Shown: one piece after another, positions 1 to 14,094 of the stretch
Numbering within the stretch: position 1 is the stretch's first letter
How the letters are laid out: each line of letters starts with the position of its first letter
Assembly (NCBI GenBank): GCA_933228895.1
Contig: OW121850.1
Location: 33,985,773 to 34,049,772 of the forward strand
Length of the DNA: 64,000 bases
Reading direction: 5' to 3'
DNA from: Platycnemis pennipes
Lineage: Eukaryota > Arthropoda > Insecta > Odonata > Platycnemididae
Program-made: the position numbers and the translations under genes
Notes under the pieces: generated by a model
What the model was told of the DNA's origin: nothing
Databases searched by the model: none
Seen by the model: only the letters and a program-made list of their open reading frames with translations

Positions 1-1870
1 TCCTGCTCACTTTACAGGAAATCAATGCCTTAAATTTTATCGGATAAATTGTAAGATCTGTCATATTAGAAAGCAATCATACAAATGTCGCCGAATTAAA
101 ATATTTACACCTGTCATGAAACAGGAGATTACAAGTTCTACAAAAACTTCTCTACAGAAATTTAATCAAATGGTACGAACAATAACTTTCTTTGACTTTG
201 GAAGCAAAACAAAGTACATGCCAATTTTAAAACGCTCAGCAGTCATATATTAAGCAATTTTACAGAAAATAGCGCACCTTTTTTTTAAAGAAAACGATAT
301 AAAATTTATATAAATGGTGATAGGAAATATCCGCCAATGGCGCGTACAAAATGTGGAAAATGCATTGATTTTAGTAAAATTGTACATTCCATTTCACTAC
401 TACTCTGGAACTATCTCAAAACTTGATTTAACCAGAATCATTACATCAGCCTTCATCTTTTGATTCAAGCTCAGAAGGAGTTTGTAAATTCAATTTTCTC
501 TATTGATACATGTAATGAGTTTGTTACATGCTTTTCGTTGGGTATTCATTGTCCCGATTTCAAAAAGGCATTCAAAACACCGTCAACTGAAATTAGGGTT
601 TTCGTAAGCTACATACACATTATATTGACTTAATTTGGGGAGTGTAAACGTCATCTCATTATCGCCTGCGCCTCAAGGCGGCCAATGAAGAGCAAGAAGA
701 GAAACCCAAAGAACTTCATCGATTTTACCTTTCTCCCCTCCCGCTCCCCAACTGCCGCAAAGGAGGGATCACACTGAAAAAAAACCAGAAAAGAAAATAC
801 GGACCAATTTGCGAATGCATCGGAAAACCACCACCGGCCATAATGGATAAAAATGACGCTCTTTGTAAGCTTCACCTTAAAATACTACATTTTATGTTTT
901 AAACTCTTTACACTGAACTTTCCCTCTTCATTGATTGCACTGACATTTGCTTAAGGCTGCGGTTACCCATTTCCCAAGCCCAAGCAAACTGCTTAAAATG
1001 CTGTACCTTCGGATGCTGGCTTACAAACCGCGATGAAAACAGATTGGCGGAGTATCGATTTCGATGGTTGGTACCTAAGAGTATGGATTAAACGTTGCAT
1101 GGAAAAGTGAAATGCTTACAGACGAGCCACTGAGAAGAAAAAAAAAGTAAATCTATGGTAGATAATTTCCCCATCGAGGAGCCCTAATTTAACTTTACCC
1201 TTTCAAAATAAGTAATAGCATAAACACTAACTCCTCATTATTGGTTGCTGAATAATATTAGGGAGAGAAGTGGCCATGTTATTCTGAATTTCGCTTCTAA
1301 CACTGGGCATAAAGTGGCTTTAGAAGGAATGACTAAATCAATGTTCCTTTACGGTATCAAAAAATAAATAAATAACATCACTGCAAATCTTACAATAAAT
1401 CATTTAAACATGAGCTTTCTAATCCTTAATTCCCATGAGACTTTTTTATTTATTCTGATCGCAAATAAATATCTACTTATCTCTAGATCATAAATAGTCA
1501 GTTCTTAAAGAGAGCATGATGTGAATGGTAAAAATATTCATATGATTTTCGTATTCCCAAACGGCGAGCAAATATAATAGAAACCAAACTAATTTGCGGC
1601 AATCTGAGAATCCAGAAAGAAAAAAATAGCATGAGCTCTAGCCTTGGGCCAAAACCCACAAGAAAAAGGAAAGAGCGATTATATCAATTTTAGGGGTTGT
1701 TATTACTACATCATTGTTCATTCCCATTAGATAAGAATCTACTCCCACGATCTGTATTCACTCACAATATATCACGTCCATATGTCAGGCCACGAATCGA
1801 CTTGATCTTCGATTCTGGAATTCTTGGTCGGAGTAATGCGCAGTGAGGGATAATATTGGCAGTTCGTGGG
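1..1870. other. AT-rich non-coding DNA
   Basis: No gene or recognisable repeat is visible. The only notable open frame (minus strand, 651-875, 74 codons) has no family signature and no supporting context. Short poly-A and poly-T runs are scattered through the stretch. Confidence 0.6.
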
Positions 1871-2110
1871 TCGTGGTGGCCTAGTGGGTAGAGCACTGGG
1901 CTACTGACCGGAGGGTCCCGGGTTCAAATCCCAGGCAAGAGCCTTTCTGGACAACCCCACCTAAAAAATCCTCGCGATTAGATTTTCTACATGTTAGACC
2001 TTCATAGGAAATCGCCAGTGGCCCAGGGGAACTGGTCCCCCTACCCTGAATGTGTGAATTTCACGCGGTGAGCTCTACTCTCACCTATCAAAACCAACCC
2101 TCGGGTTGAA
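1871..2110 (+). mobile_element. tRNA-derived SINE, family 1, copy A
   Basis: A short interspersed element with an internal RNA polymerase III promoter at its head. The A box TGGCCTAGTGG lies at 1877-1887 and the B box GGTTCAAATCC at 1921-1931. A unique body follows and ends near a small palindrome-like tail, CAACCCTCGGGTTG. The same head, body and tail recur at 38502-38759 with substitutions and small indels, which shows a dispersed repeat rather than a tRNA gene. No cloverleaf continues past the B box and no CCA-type 3' end is seen. No clear target-site duplication was found. The family name is unknown to me. Confidence 0.82.
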
Positions 2111-2334
2111 TTACTGAGAGAGTGATATTCCCTCAAATTTAATACTTTGAATAATCATTCGTCTAATTAGAAGCATAGAATTGTATGTACATACGTTACC
2201 GAAATTTTAAAACTCTCACTTCGGTGGAAAAAAATCTCTTCACCAACCACCCGCTCTTCCTTCTTTCAAAATTTTTTTAAATTACATGCAGCCATGTAAT
2301 TTAATTCAAATCCCGCCGCGAGAATGAACATTTT

Positions 2335-2850
2335 TTTTCGTCGTCGGTTTAAGTGCTCGGAGTAGACGGTGCGAACTTAGGCGTTGCAGAACCTAAAAGC
2401 CAAAACTAACCCCTGAATTGCAAAACAACATTTTCAAGGACACTTCCGGGGGCGGCGAGGGCAAAATGCTCGACGAGGGAGACCCACCGACGGGGAAGAA
2501 GGAAGACGGAGCGCGTCATTTTCGGAAGACCATTCCGGATCGCATCCTCGGATGGAGGGAAAGTCCGTTCCGGAGTTCCGCCGCCGCGCCTCCAAAATGC
2601 ATCCATTAGCTTCCCCATTTTCGCGGCGAGCGCCGCATTGCGAAGGAGGGAGTGAATGGCGGAACCCGTTTCTCAAACGAGAAAGAGGTTCCCGACGACA
2701 AGTGAGCCGTGTCGCCAGGAACAGAAAAAAGAGGCATCTAGCGAGGAAATAAGAAGAGCCGCGCGACCACTTCCTATTCACGCGTGGCGGGTCCGGTGAA
2801 AAGATCAGGGCTTTGCGTCGCTGACACGCGCGAAACTTAAACACGTGAGA
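2335..2850. other. GC-rich, CpG-containing island
   Basis: This stretch is markedly richer in G+C and CpG than its flanks, with repeated CGGCG, CCGCCGCG and CGCG steps. Overlapping open frames exist on both strands (for example minus 2434-2844, 136 codons). None resembles a known protein, and long frames are expected where TAA and TAG are rare. It could be a promoter, enhancer or untranslated first exon. I cannot tell which. Confidence 0.5.
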
Positions 2851-3732
2851 AAAAAATGATGAAAAACCCCCGTTTACTACGCATCACGTCCCACTCGCAC
2901 AGACCCTGAGGCAAAAGCAATCAATGGCCTTTTTAAATTTGATGCAGCGAGAGTAGGTACAACCTGCAACGAGTATGGAGAGCGTGTTAAATCTCGCATT
3001 CATTCTTTCACGGTTCAGCGATTGGACATCTAAAAGTCTGCAAATATAGCTGAAATCTTTAGGCACTTAAAACATTTTGGTCTTTCTACTTAAATAAATA
3101 TTGAAACTCTGCAGTAGAAGGTTCTTTCAAACAGAACCCTCGAGTCATGATTTAAATAAGGATTCCACGGTTTGGTCATGAAAATAATGATTGCACACCA
3201 AAGACAAAATTGAAAATAAACATTTACTCGAGCATGATCGAGTATTAACGGAGGTGAATATAGCACAATTCGTTCCAACTTCGAATGGGTACACATGGTC
3301 CGGGTGAATTCTCCACCGAGCCAATACATAACAGAGCTAGATTTCATCACGGTAACAATTGGATTTGTAGAATTTGCCCTACAACACTGAGGATTCAAAC
3401 CACAAGGGTAATAGACCACTGGCGAGAAATATGGGGATTCTGATGAATTTATGACAGGCCCGTGTCTTAGTAGTTCTGCACAATCTGGTATGGAATTCAA
3501 AGGAATGGAATTTTGTGGTACGTGATCCAACTACTAAGGTCAATTGCACAACCAAGGGAGAAGTCCAACATTGCCGATGGTGAATTCGAGCTTACGACCT
3601 ATGGTTAGCTAGGACGGAGTGTTCGTGGCCTGACTATAAATTCTGGCGGCAGGAATATCATGTTTTAAAAACGAGAGAAAATATACGAAGACGGATTGAT
3701 ATAAATTTACCAAATTCTGAAAATACAAATGG
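2851..3732. other. non-coding DNA, no recognisable content
   Basis: No gene is supported. A minus-strand open frame of 146 codons at 3090-3530 has a composition typical of chance translation and no motif that I recognise. The 3360-3620 part looks like older repeat sequence but matches neither SINE family in this window. Confidence 0.45.
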
Positions 3733-4130
3733 CATCAACATCATCACCAGTCTTTTATCCTATGATTGGTTGTACGCATTTCTCCATCCAATTCTTCTTT
3801 TGGCGAACCCTTCATTTCCACATAATTCTTCTCTTTTACACCCATCACTGTTTGCTCCATATACGAGTATCGCGGGTGAGATTTTCTTTTCCAATCTTCT
3901 CATCAACTTTTAACTGTCTTCATAAGACCACCATGATCCAAGCTCTACCGAGTAGGTTGTCCCGTCTTCTTTTCCTTGAATAGTTCTTCAGAGTCCTCTT
4001 TTCTCCCATTCTTCCTAGGACTTCCTCCTTAGTGCCCCGTCATATCTACTTTATTTAAACCCTTCAAGTCTAAACCCTTTCATTGCTCCCAATTATCCAT
4101 GCCTCACTGGAATAAAGATATTTATTTTCA
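3733..4130 (-). pseudogene. LINE 3' end (reverse transcriptase C-terminal region), decayed
   Basis: Read on the minus strand, this carries frameshifted pieces of the C-terminal domain of a non-LTR retrotransposon polyprotein. LYSSEAWI (family form LYGSEAWT) is followed by pieces resembling HGGLMKTV, YSYMEQ and VKEKNYVEMKG. It ends with a WRNAYNQS-like stretch and a TGATGATG-rich tail at the low-coordinate end. The order and spacing match the better preserved copy at 27661-28241. Multiple stops and shifts show it is dead. It is a 5'-truncated insertion, as is usual for LINEs. Clade assignment (RTE-like) is tentative. Confidence 0.72.
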
Positions 4131-7100
4131 TTACGAAAAGGCATACATTTTCTAACATTTCATCTTCCTAAATATATCCACCACAGCGTTCAGCCTGAAG
4201 ATCGGTTTCATTTGAATTGGTAGAGTTCACCAAAAACTAAACTCATCATCGGGTACAGTTAAAATATCAGGATTAGATCATATTCCTTCCCTGAACCACA
4301 TGATTTCCCAACAAGAAGTAGTTAGGTATATCTGGATGTGTCCAAAGAGGCCTCTCTCTGAATTAAATCGGAGAATTAGATCAGCATCACACTGAGCCAC
4401 ACAGTCACTTTACTATGTTTAATTTCGCACTTTATTCTACTAAAATCTTATGTACTATTTTTGTTGTCTACCTACATCTATTTTTCTCAACTAATACAAA
4501 CCCTATTGCGATGAATAAGGTACCTGTAAATAGGATTTTTACAGACTTCCGACATGATGTACTTCAGGTGACAAGGACGGGTTCTTGTCGGACAGTGGCT
4601 TGTGTCACTGAAATGGCGTCTAGTATCTTAAAATTCCAAGCCAGAAACTCTTGTCGTTCAACCGCATGGTATTTCGCACTTCCTTATTCCTTACAAAGAC
4701 CTTGAGATTCTTTAAATAACTTAAATCTTAAGTGATTCGGGGAGAACAATTTTGATCGACTGAAAACTGGGAAAATATGATAAGTGCCAAGATTAAAATA
4801 GCATTAAACTAAGAAAAGTTGATTAGCTTTCCGAGATTTATTCCTATTTCAAACCTTGATCTTCAATTACTTGAGTAGTCTGATTACCTCCGCAGAATTA
4901 ACTGTGGCCGTCAGCCAAGATAGAAACCCTTCTCGTGGATTCTGAATTGGCTCCTGATAACGGTATTCACGGTTAACATGCAAATTATGTGAGTTGTACT
5001 ACTGAATCAATTACATCATGACACCAATATCGTTTCTTATGGGAAAATATAATCCATAAATATTATTTGTGAAAGTTTCCGTCGTGAAATTTTGAGGTTA
5101 GATTTCTTCCTTCTTCTCCTTGACGTGCCTTTCACGTAGGTCCCCATAGCTCGGACAACAGTTTCGCCTGCGTTTCAACCGGCGAGAAGAATTCCAACTT
5201 ATTCGTTAAGATTATTTAACATGAGGGTCACATTTGGTATCATGCTTTTGAATAAATGAAAGCACCTTAACGTATAATTAGCATATTAATACTTAGTTTT
5301 ACCAAAAGCCAACGCTTATATATAGTTCTTGCCCACGACATCAGCAATTAATATTGAATTGAAGTAATTAACGTCTCGTTGGATATTCACCACAGGAATA
5401 TGAATGTTCCATTTCCATTGCCTTATCTTAATAATTAGTTGCGTTTGGATAAAGGTACATTGAATTTGAAATTGACCTAATTATTACTTCATACTCATAC
5501 ACCAAACAATGTATCTCTGCACAAACGTCGAAATTTTCAATGCTAATTTTCTGAGAGGTTTGACAAAAACCCTAAAACCAAATTTCTATTGACCCTGGAA
5601 TTTGTAATTTCAATCTGTATCATTGTAAGCTCAATACTGCTCAAAATCAAAATGATTAAGTCGGATAAGTTAATATGATAACAGGATTAAGTCGGAAAGT
5701 TTATTGAATGGACTCCAGAGGTTTGTCAAAAGTTATTAAAACATTTACTTCATCCAATTATGATGAATCTCACGTCTATATACAGCACAATTTGATACCA
5801 TTCCAGCTCCAAGTAATAACGTAAATGAGTTATAACGAAGCAATCAAGGACTAACATAAATGATTAAATTAATTCTTAATGAGCAAAGATCACGAGCGTT
5901 GAGGTGAACAGAAAAGTAGAAGTAGAGATCTAAAATTGGTCGATCGTAAACACAGACTCCAGGGAGGATACTGATTACGGATCATAATGAATTTCTCTTT
6001 GATGGGAAAAAGTATCCAATGTCTATCCACTCTGATGTTTTCAGCCCGATTTTTGTCGCAATTTATATTTATACTGGCTTTTTCATGGATACGGAAAGTC
6101 TAAAATAAATTAATAAACTAAGTATTACCACATTCCACTTATGTCCTCCTTGATTTGTCCCTTAAACGATTCCCCCATATATTTGAGTGATTTTCACACA
6201 CTAGGCGTCTATAAACAATATGGAGATACAAATTAGTCGGTGGTGGTCGAATGAACGTAAAAATACAAATAAGGAACGTATTCAAAAGACTGACCACGAG
6301 ATGACTGACTGTAAGCAGTGAAGATAAGGAGAAAAACTTGAGGCATATTTCTTTTAACAAAGATTGAAATTGAGATAAAGTAATCCTCATACTCTACCTG
6401 AATATCCGGTTCCCTTCTATGCAATGAAACATGACCAACTGACATTGATAGGTGTATCGTGAGATGAATTTTACAAACTTTCTGTGTGTATAGACACTAT
6501 AAAAGCTAGAATAGATGAATGGGTGGAAGGAGATATGACTAGACATGAGGTGAAAAAATAATGACAGCAAGCGTTTAATGATCCCAGAAAACAAATATAT
6601 AATACAGTACCAAGGTTTCAAACATGCAATGCTCATGAAGTACAATCCAGTTAAAAATACACTATGACGCGTATAATAAATTAAATGGCATAGAACCAGG
6701 GTTTTACTGGCTGCTTTCTAAAAGAAATAAGTTGGAGTACCTAGTTGGATAAACAGGCAAAGAGACGGTAAATATATAGGCAATGGAACACAATAAAGCG
6801 CAAAAGAAAAAAATATTGGGGCAATAAATCCTCGGAATGGCTTATGTGGGAAGTTTTTTTTACAAAAAAAGTGAGCTCTAAGATTAGAAAAAATTCTAAT
6901 GCATAAATTTATCCCACTGGCAAGAAATCACCAAAAGGTTTCAGGCTAAGTATGACATATCTAGTTCTTGGAGAATTAAGGCCTTCGAAAAAGGCTGTTT
7001 ACATATGAGATAAGTTGGCGGACAATGAAAAATTCACGGATGTACAGCGACGTTCATCAACATTAATCACTCATGAGAACTCCTTTCAAGAGAGCCAGGT

Positions 7101-10100
7101 TATTTTTCAATGTGGCCGTTCCTACTGACTCACGCAAGGGAGCGCTTGCGAAGGGCTAACTACGGACGCTTCAAACCAGTTCGAGGGCAGCTAGCGGCAC
7201 GCGTGCTGTACTATCCAGGGCTCATATGAATAGTGCCCCATTGATTTCTCAGGAAATATGAGCAATTTTCCTTCTTATGACACTCCGTTAATCATATTGC
7301 GAAACTCTTACTCCCCTACGAAATTTAAATAAAAATCTTTTTTTTGCAATGTAACAATATGTACGATAATAACTAACGTACGCAATACATAAATATCATT
7401 CATAGATGCTGAAAATGTGATTCACATACTCTAATAAAGAAATATGCTTCCGCAATCATACGCATAAAACACTCAGTATTCCCTAACCATGAAGCTATTT
7501 TTTATGATAGACTGTTTTGGTTCTTGCCAACACATTTTTCAGTTGCACGAACTTTCCTATTGCTTAGCATCTGGCTACTTTTACTGTACACACAACATTA
7601 ATTTATAACCGGACATTCTCGATCAAAAACACCGCCGTCTTCTATCGTTAACGTGCGCAGGACACAACCAGAGCTGATCATGTTTAATAGCCGCCCAACG
7701 ACTGGGTTTATTGAATAGTCGGAAAGATTTTATGTAGAATAAAATTTACCTTTCGAGCTAAAAATGGTGAGATATGCGAAGTAAAATACCTACTGGGGCG
7801 GAAGGCATTTTGCAAACTTCTTATTAGCTCACACCCAAACAAGGTAAACTCCGAGACGTAGATCTTAAGGCAAAGCATCATAAATTAAATCTGATTGACT
7901 TATTTGAGGCAGAACCAATTAAATATCCATCAAGGTCTTATCAGAAAATTTTATTTTCCTCAAACAGATCACAGTTCGCTCCGCGCTCATGACTTTCAAA
8001 CAGTGAGGTTGATATGTCAAGGATAACTCCTTTTTTCGAGGAAGAAGAGCCCATTTTCGGGTCAGATAATCCGCAGCTAATCCATTTTCAGGATTTTCCA
8101 CTACTTCGTCATCATTAAAGGTTATACTGATAGCCATTTATATCGCTATATCTCTTCAATCAACTTCATAAAGAGAATTTCTCAATTTTTCTCCGTTGGG
8201 CAGATCGCTGAGCTCCCATAAGATCCTTTCTAGTCCTTGTCGGGTTCTCTTTACGGGCGTCACTTATTCGAAGCCTTCACTAACGAATGTGATTTTACTG
8301 GAACTGAAGGGAAAAGAAAGAGTCACGAGATCAAAGGAAACATACCACCTTTTCCATCGTATCACTCATGATTACCTGCCCATATTTTTCGAATCAGGAC
8401 AGTAAGATTTAAAATATTTAGAAAATGAGATTATCATATCATTGAGGATACGATTTTTTTCTAAAACCTTATCCTATTTACCTCGGGATAAAGTAGTATT
8501 TTTATCGTTCTTTACGACTATTTCATCTCTCCTCAGTAATAATTAAAATAAAATTTTGATGTGGGCATACTTCACTATTAATTTCATCACGCTCTATATT
8601 CCATGCATAGAGCAAAACATAAGCTAATAGGTATGACATGGAAATTTTTGTTTCTCCTTCATTTCAGTATTAGCAACCAACTTAGCAGTTAACACGCGGT
8701 GTGAATCTACGACAAACAACGATAAAATTTCGGGAATTTACTTGTTACTGGTGAAGTCAATAATACGATGCATATACTTGCCACATTTCACCACCCCTAT
8801 TGTGTTGGAGGATTATTCCTGGGTGATTCAGGTATGTTAAGCAAGCTACATAAGCCAAGATGCCATCGCTCCTTCAATTAGCATCCACAAATATTTGATA
8901 TCACTGAAAATATTGATGTGTGTGAGGTACTGTTTCATGACATCTAGGATAAATATTTTCATAGCAGATGAACCGTCGTGGGTTGTATTTTTTCTAACAA
9001 CTGCTCAGGCTAACTGACAAACGGTCCAAAATGCTTAACGAAATTTGAACTGACAGTGACCACGTCATTGCCATAACGCCCATTCAAACCGTCAGTTATC
9101 ACTGACGGAGTATCACACAACTGAACTTATACGAGGCCAAATCCTGCCAAAAGCATTTTCTTCTCGCTCATCTTGGAACGTTTCTAGTTTTGAATTACTG
9201 ACTGATGTTTTGACTTTCAAGGTTTTGCGTATAATTTCTGGAGTGAAATGCAAACTGAAGGTTATCTCATTGTAGTAGTTGCTCAATACTCCAGGATTTA
9301 TTTCAGACTACTTCTACTAATATTTTGAATTTAATTTGGGCATGACAGCCTTGGTAATCTAGTAAAAGTTGTGACATTGACAACTTCCGCGAAGCCAAGC
9401 CTGATTCAGTTCAACGTTTTAACAGCTCGTAAAGAATGATTTTATCCAGATGCGGACCTTGTAAAAGCACTGAGCACAAACCACTGAACTAAATGGTTTC
9501 TTGGCGACGACGACCGGCAGTGAAAGTTAATAGTTGATGTGTTTTATCATGTAGACATCATCACTAGTAGATACCGTTTTTATTCAACTCGCGAATGCGT
9601 GCAAAACAAATTAAAAGAAAAGGCTATGTTCCCATTCGGCTAACTTGACTCAGGATTAATAATTATAAAATACTTCCATACGCTAGGCGGCAACAACCCG
9701 CTGCATTCGCTTAAAGAAAATTATCTTCCACAGTCTTAATGTATCATTTCCGCTGTCGCGTCGCATGGATCTCTTCCTACGGGTCAGCCTTTTCCGTCCG
9801 ACGTGCCGAGTATGCCAGAGAAGGAAGTTTCTACGATGTTCCTTAATCAGAAAATTGATCAGCTCTGTATCCAAAAAAGGAGAGCTCCTTATCCATGAGA
9901 AAGGTATCCGCTTTCCATACCACAGCACACCACTTCTGCATTTCATTTCTGCGGACCACCAGCCTTTTTGATTTCACTATTTCTCGATGCCATATTATCA
10001 AAGGGTGAGTTGTTTCCGCTAAGTACTAGTGCAAGAATACAACTGCTTAGTGTTAATTACAAAAAAGCTTCCCTATTTCATCTTTTACATCATTGGTAAT

Positions 10101-10880
10101 GGAAACATGTGGGGAAATGTTTACTTAAAATCCCCGTAATTGTAGCTTTAAAGTTTTTAACAATGGTCCTGATACTGAAATTTTCTACTGTCTCAATCAT
10201 CAATTTATTCTTCAAAATGCCGGATATGTGAAGGAATACCAACCTGAAAATAAGAACTTGGTGTTCGTTGACGATGCGCCGTAATTTTTCTCTCGTCGAC
10301 TCTCTTTTCCTTCATCAGCGACTCCAGACCTCACGGAAAACCTTCCCTCATACAAATTCCCATTTTGATGGTCTCCATAAAACATTAGTCCCACTCCTCA
10401 TTTTCAACCTACACCATGCTGCATGTAGCTATCATTCAAGGTGACATCTTTCTCATTTCCCGACTAAATATCTTTCCTCTTGCTTCAATGTCACCAGAAT
10501 TTATTATTTCAAAACTTTCACTTCCCCAATAGGTGTAATAAAACTGAAAGGTATTAAATTCACTTCGTTCTTCCTACTACCTTTTCCATTTTTTATTACA
10601 TCTCCCTGAAATTTTTCGAAACCTACTTATACCAAGTTTTCTAAGTAAAAAAAATGTTCTCAGCTAAGTGAACAACATCCATTATCACGAGAATACAGAA
10701 TCTCGGAAAGATACATAGCCTACTCTACCGGCGCGACACTAACGGTAAATAGGAGCTCATATGTAGGTCACAATTTTCATTAATGATAAACAAAAATAGA
10801 TATGCAACACAAATGAAATGAATCATGCATAAGCTTCATCTCACTGACATTTTAGTTAGTATAGTTAATATAGTTAGTTT
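4131..10880. other. long AT-rich stretch without recognisable genes
   Basis: Open frames here are at most about 96 codons and lack family signatures. A direct repeat of GATTAAGTCGGA-type sequence occurs at 5654-5671 and 5685-5701, and a perfect 8-bp-stem hairpin lies at 9089-9108. The 7080-7220 part is locally GC-richer and may be an old repeat. I see no exon, RNA gene or complete transposon. Confidence 0.5.
9089..9108. repeat. short perfect hairpin
   Basis: CCGTCAGT and ACTGACGG form 8-bp arms around the tetranucleotide TATC. Further CTGAC words lie within 100 bases upstream. It is too short for a microRNA precursor and its function is unknown. Confidence 0.5.
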
Positions 10881-11310
10881 AGTTGTAGTCCATCAGAACA
10901 ATCCAAAGAATGGTATAATGCAGCCTTCCACTCAATTTCCATCGGCTAATACCTTCATATTGAACCTCATCTTTTGTATTATTCGCTATTCCTCCTTAAA
11001 TCTCATCTGTAGCCTTTCTCTGAAGTTCCCTTCTACTTTTGTCTTGAAAAATGTATGTTGTCATTTGTCCATACAGTAAAAGGATTTATCTGACATGATT
11101 TCCCCCTCTTCTTTTGACAATTTTCATAAGACTTCTTTTTCAAAACTATTCAATCACTTCCAGTCTTATTTCTGTTGTCACCACCCATTACTCACTCCAG
11201 TACAGGAGTACTACTTCGGATTTACATTGCAATGAAGTGCTTCTTCACTCCCACATCTATTTACGGGGGTTGGCACAGTTTTCTTCCGGTAGACGAAAGA
11301 AAAACGTCTG
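10880..11310 (-). pseudogene. very decayed LINE 3' end
   Basis: On the minus strand, fragments in shifting frames recall the conserved C-terminal end of the LINE family seen elsewhere in the window. LQMRFKEE, MKVLADG and an EWKAA-like piece occur in the right order, and an SFEKE..MKIVK-like piece lies upstream. The best comparison is RPRMRYIEQ to KRLADGIIEWKAAS in the 27661-28241 copy. Similarity is weak and depends on allowing frameshifts, so the boundaries are approximate. Confidence 0.45.
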
Positions 11311-14000
11311 AACTCTCTGAAGAGCTTCTTCAAATCAGTAATATAGTATACTTCATGCCTTGAAAAATACTAATGATTCCTAACACTATCGCTTTATCCT
11401 TCGGTGGTTCTTTTTCGTTCTATCTTTAGAACTATATATGTATTTTTAAATTTCTTGATAATAAGATGGTTAATTTTTTTTTAAATATTATTAATAAATC
11501 ATGCATTATCGTTGATGCTTTCACAGATGGATCGTTTCTACAGTACTAGCGGAGAAAATTCGGAGCATTTACTGAGCAATTACACCTTGTTTTATAAATA
11601 TAGCTCTATTTAAAATTCAATTAAATCTCATGATTACATAAATGTAGTATCTCAGGATTGCGAAGGGAAAATAATTTTAACATCAATTAATAAAACCAAA
11701 CTAGCTCTCCAAATGAATGGCATTGAGTATTTGATGACGGAATTCTTAAACTAATCCTCGACATGAGTTATTTTTAGATCCAAGCCGTTCTCTTTCGGCG
11801 AGCAACTTGGGATGAGGCATGACTTGTAACCCCACTGACTAACGAAGTCATTCTCTTGATAGTCTGCCTCTAAGGAACTCCCCATTCTCCCTCAGCACTG
11901 CTTTCCTTCCCCACACCAAGTCGATATTTTCTCAGCATGCACGCCGTCCCCTCCCTCATTCACGTTCCCGCTCGGCAATCTTCTTGCCTTACGTGATTAC
12001 GGTCAACCCTTTCGGAGCGCTCGCCCTAATTTTCTCTTCGGTGTCCCTTCGAGCAAATATTTCGAGTGGAGAGGAGACCGAATCCTTGACGGTCAGAGTC
12101 AAGGTCATTTGATGAGCAAAGAGTTGTATCTCGGCTCAGCACTAGCCGCTACTTCACGAAAAAATATTAGAGAATGATTCAAATATAGCTCGCATGATCG
12201 TTGTATTCAACTGGATGAAAGAGCCAGTTTTATTCACTCTAAAGCATGAAACAGGAGCAAAAATAAGTGGTAGACTGCAATTTCATAACAATAATGGTGT
12301 TTAAAAACATTTGCGCGTGAAAATGAATGATAGATCCGCGGTCGAAGCAGCTTACCAGGGAATTACGTGTCTGGAAAAGCAGAAAAAGATAGGTGGAATT
12401 AAATTTAGGTGCATCGACAGCAACGGTCATTTGGCACCTTTATTATCATTTTACTTTACCTTTCGTATGCATAATAATATACTTAAAAATAAGACAAGGA
12501 ATCATCTCAGTACGTCCAAGCTCAGTTTGCATATCTGAGATGATAACATTCGGCCTTGTGTAAAAACTTTATGACTAGATTGAAGCCATATTTTTGAAAA
12601 AAATATTTACCTCATGAAAAAACAATATAACACTCGATATTTTTAATTGTTTGCGTCATCGCATAATGACTAAGCAGAAGAAGAATTATTAGAATGGAAT
12701 CAAATGCGAGCCAGAAGGTAAGCATCGTGTGGAGCATAATATGAATAAGAGGCCGCTCCTGACCCAGAATATGCAGGCCATGTTTTTCAGGGTCATTTGC
12801 AGTTGCAGAAAATGGTTCCATAATGAGCCAACCTGAAATTGACCGTGGCATTCATTTCCACTGCTCTTGATGACAGAAAGCCTTCTCACTTCCTGGTTCT
12901 CCAAAGATGTATATACAAAAAACTCTTGAAGCGTTCTTATAGCCCGAAACCACAAATTCATAACACACGCGAGCGTAACTTTGAATCAACACATGGTTTT
13001 CCTCGTGAAAGAGTGCTCAAAAAGACTCCAAATCGACCACCTCAATGAGATAATTGCGTGAACGGAAATACTTTTCGAGTTTTAGTCTCTTGTCGGCTTG
13101 ATCCAATGCCAAGCCCTCACCTTCAGAGAAACCTTGTGAGGCTCGGGGTAAGGGTGAGGTAAAGACTGGCAGTCACATATTTTTTTACTGAGTTCAAGAA
13201 AATGCATGAGATCAGAAAGGAAAAGCGAAACCGAAAGGCAATAATTTATATTCGATTATCTAAAACATTGCTCTCGTACTAAGCGATGTAATTTTAACCG
13301 AAGGACAGTCAAGTCGACTGCAGACTTATCCTAATACAATGAATGCCACAGAGATGGATTTTCCTGGTCAATTAAACATTTTTAGCACTCCGATGTGTTC
13401 TCAGCAGGAGGAGGCAATCTTTTTGAGAGAATAATACCATACCATCCCATTTATTTCAGCCTTACATAAACTTTCGGGAAAAGATGGATAATCAATCTTT
13501 CCACGTATTACAAAACACTCACTCTTTATTGATGGAATGTCATTAATATAGCTCCAGTAACCTTCACTCACGTCAAGGTACTTCGATAGCCTAAATGATT
13601 TTCTCAATTGATGAATATTGGTAAAAATATCTGCTAAAGAACGATGGCTTCATTTTCAACCACAATGCAAAATATGGAGTAGGTTAAAATTCTTCGTACA
13701 TATTGGGTCAGGATACTCATGTGATTTTTCTTGGAGCTAAAAAAAACCATCAATTACGCACAAGAAAATAAAAACTATGTCAAAAACTTCATGTGGAAAA
13801 ATATATCTCAAAAAGGGAAAATCACTCATCTCTTATGAGTAAATAGGCGCCTGTGATTAAGAATCTACTGAACGATGAGCGAGAATCAATTTTTTAGCCA
13901 TTAACTCGAGGTCATGTTATAAAAATTGTTCATAAGGCATTAAGAACGAAAGGATACGCTTAAAGTAGAAAAATATGAATAAGAGAATAGCGAGAAAGAC
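11311..14000. other. AT-rich non-coding DNA
   Basis: No gene is supported. The 11860-12060 part is moderately richer in C and CpG than its surroundings. Open frames such as minus 12689-12961 (90 codons) show no known domain. Confidence 0.5.
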
Positions 14001-14074
14001 ATAAACCTCAAGGAATGAATCATGTGGGTGGAGCTGGAGTTTGATCCGGAGAAGGGAACAAAAACGAGCCAGAT

Positions 14075-14094
14075 CACGTGCAGAGGATCACGTG
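14075..14094. promoter_or_regulatory. paired CACGTG E-boxes
   Basis: Two palindromic CACGTG hexamers lie at 14075-14080 and 14089-14094, both preceded by GAT (GATCACGTG). They start 14 bases apart. CACGTG is the classic binding site of several bHLH and bHLH-ZIP factors. A third copy lies at 14549-14554 and a fourth at 15182-15187. Pairing is seen in the sequence. Regulatory function is inference. Confidence 0.35.

Noticed and set aside
1871..1945. Possible tRNA gene
   Set aside because: A and B boxes are good, but the sequence continues into a repeated body found again at 38.5 kb, so it is a SINE head.
10019..10060. CTAAGTACTAGTGC, resembling the 5' end of insect miR-252
   Set aside because: The match stops after 14 bases and the downstream sequence does not form the expected precursor stem. 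Only a weak CTAAG/CTTAG pairing is seen.
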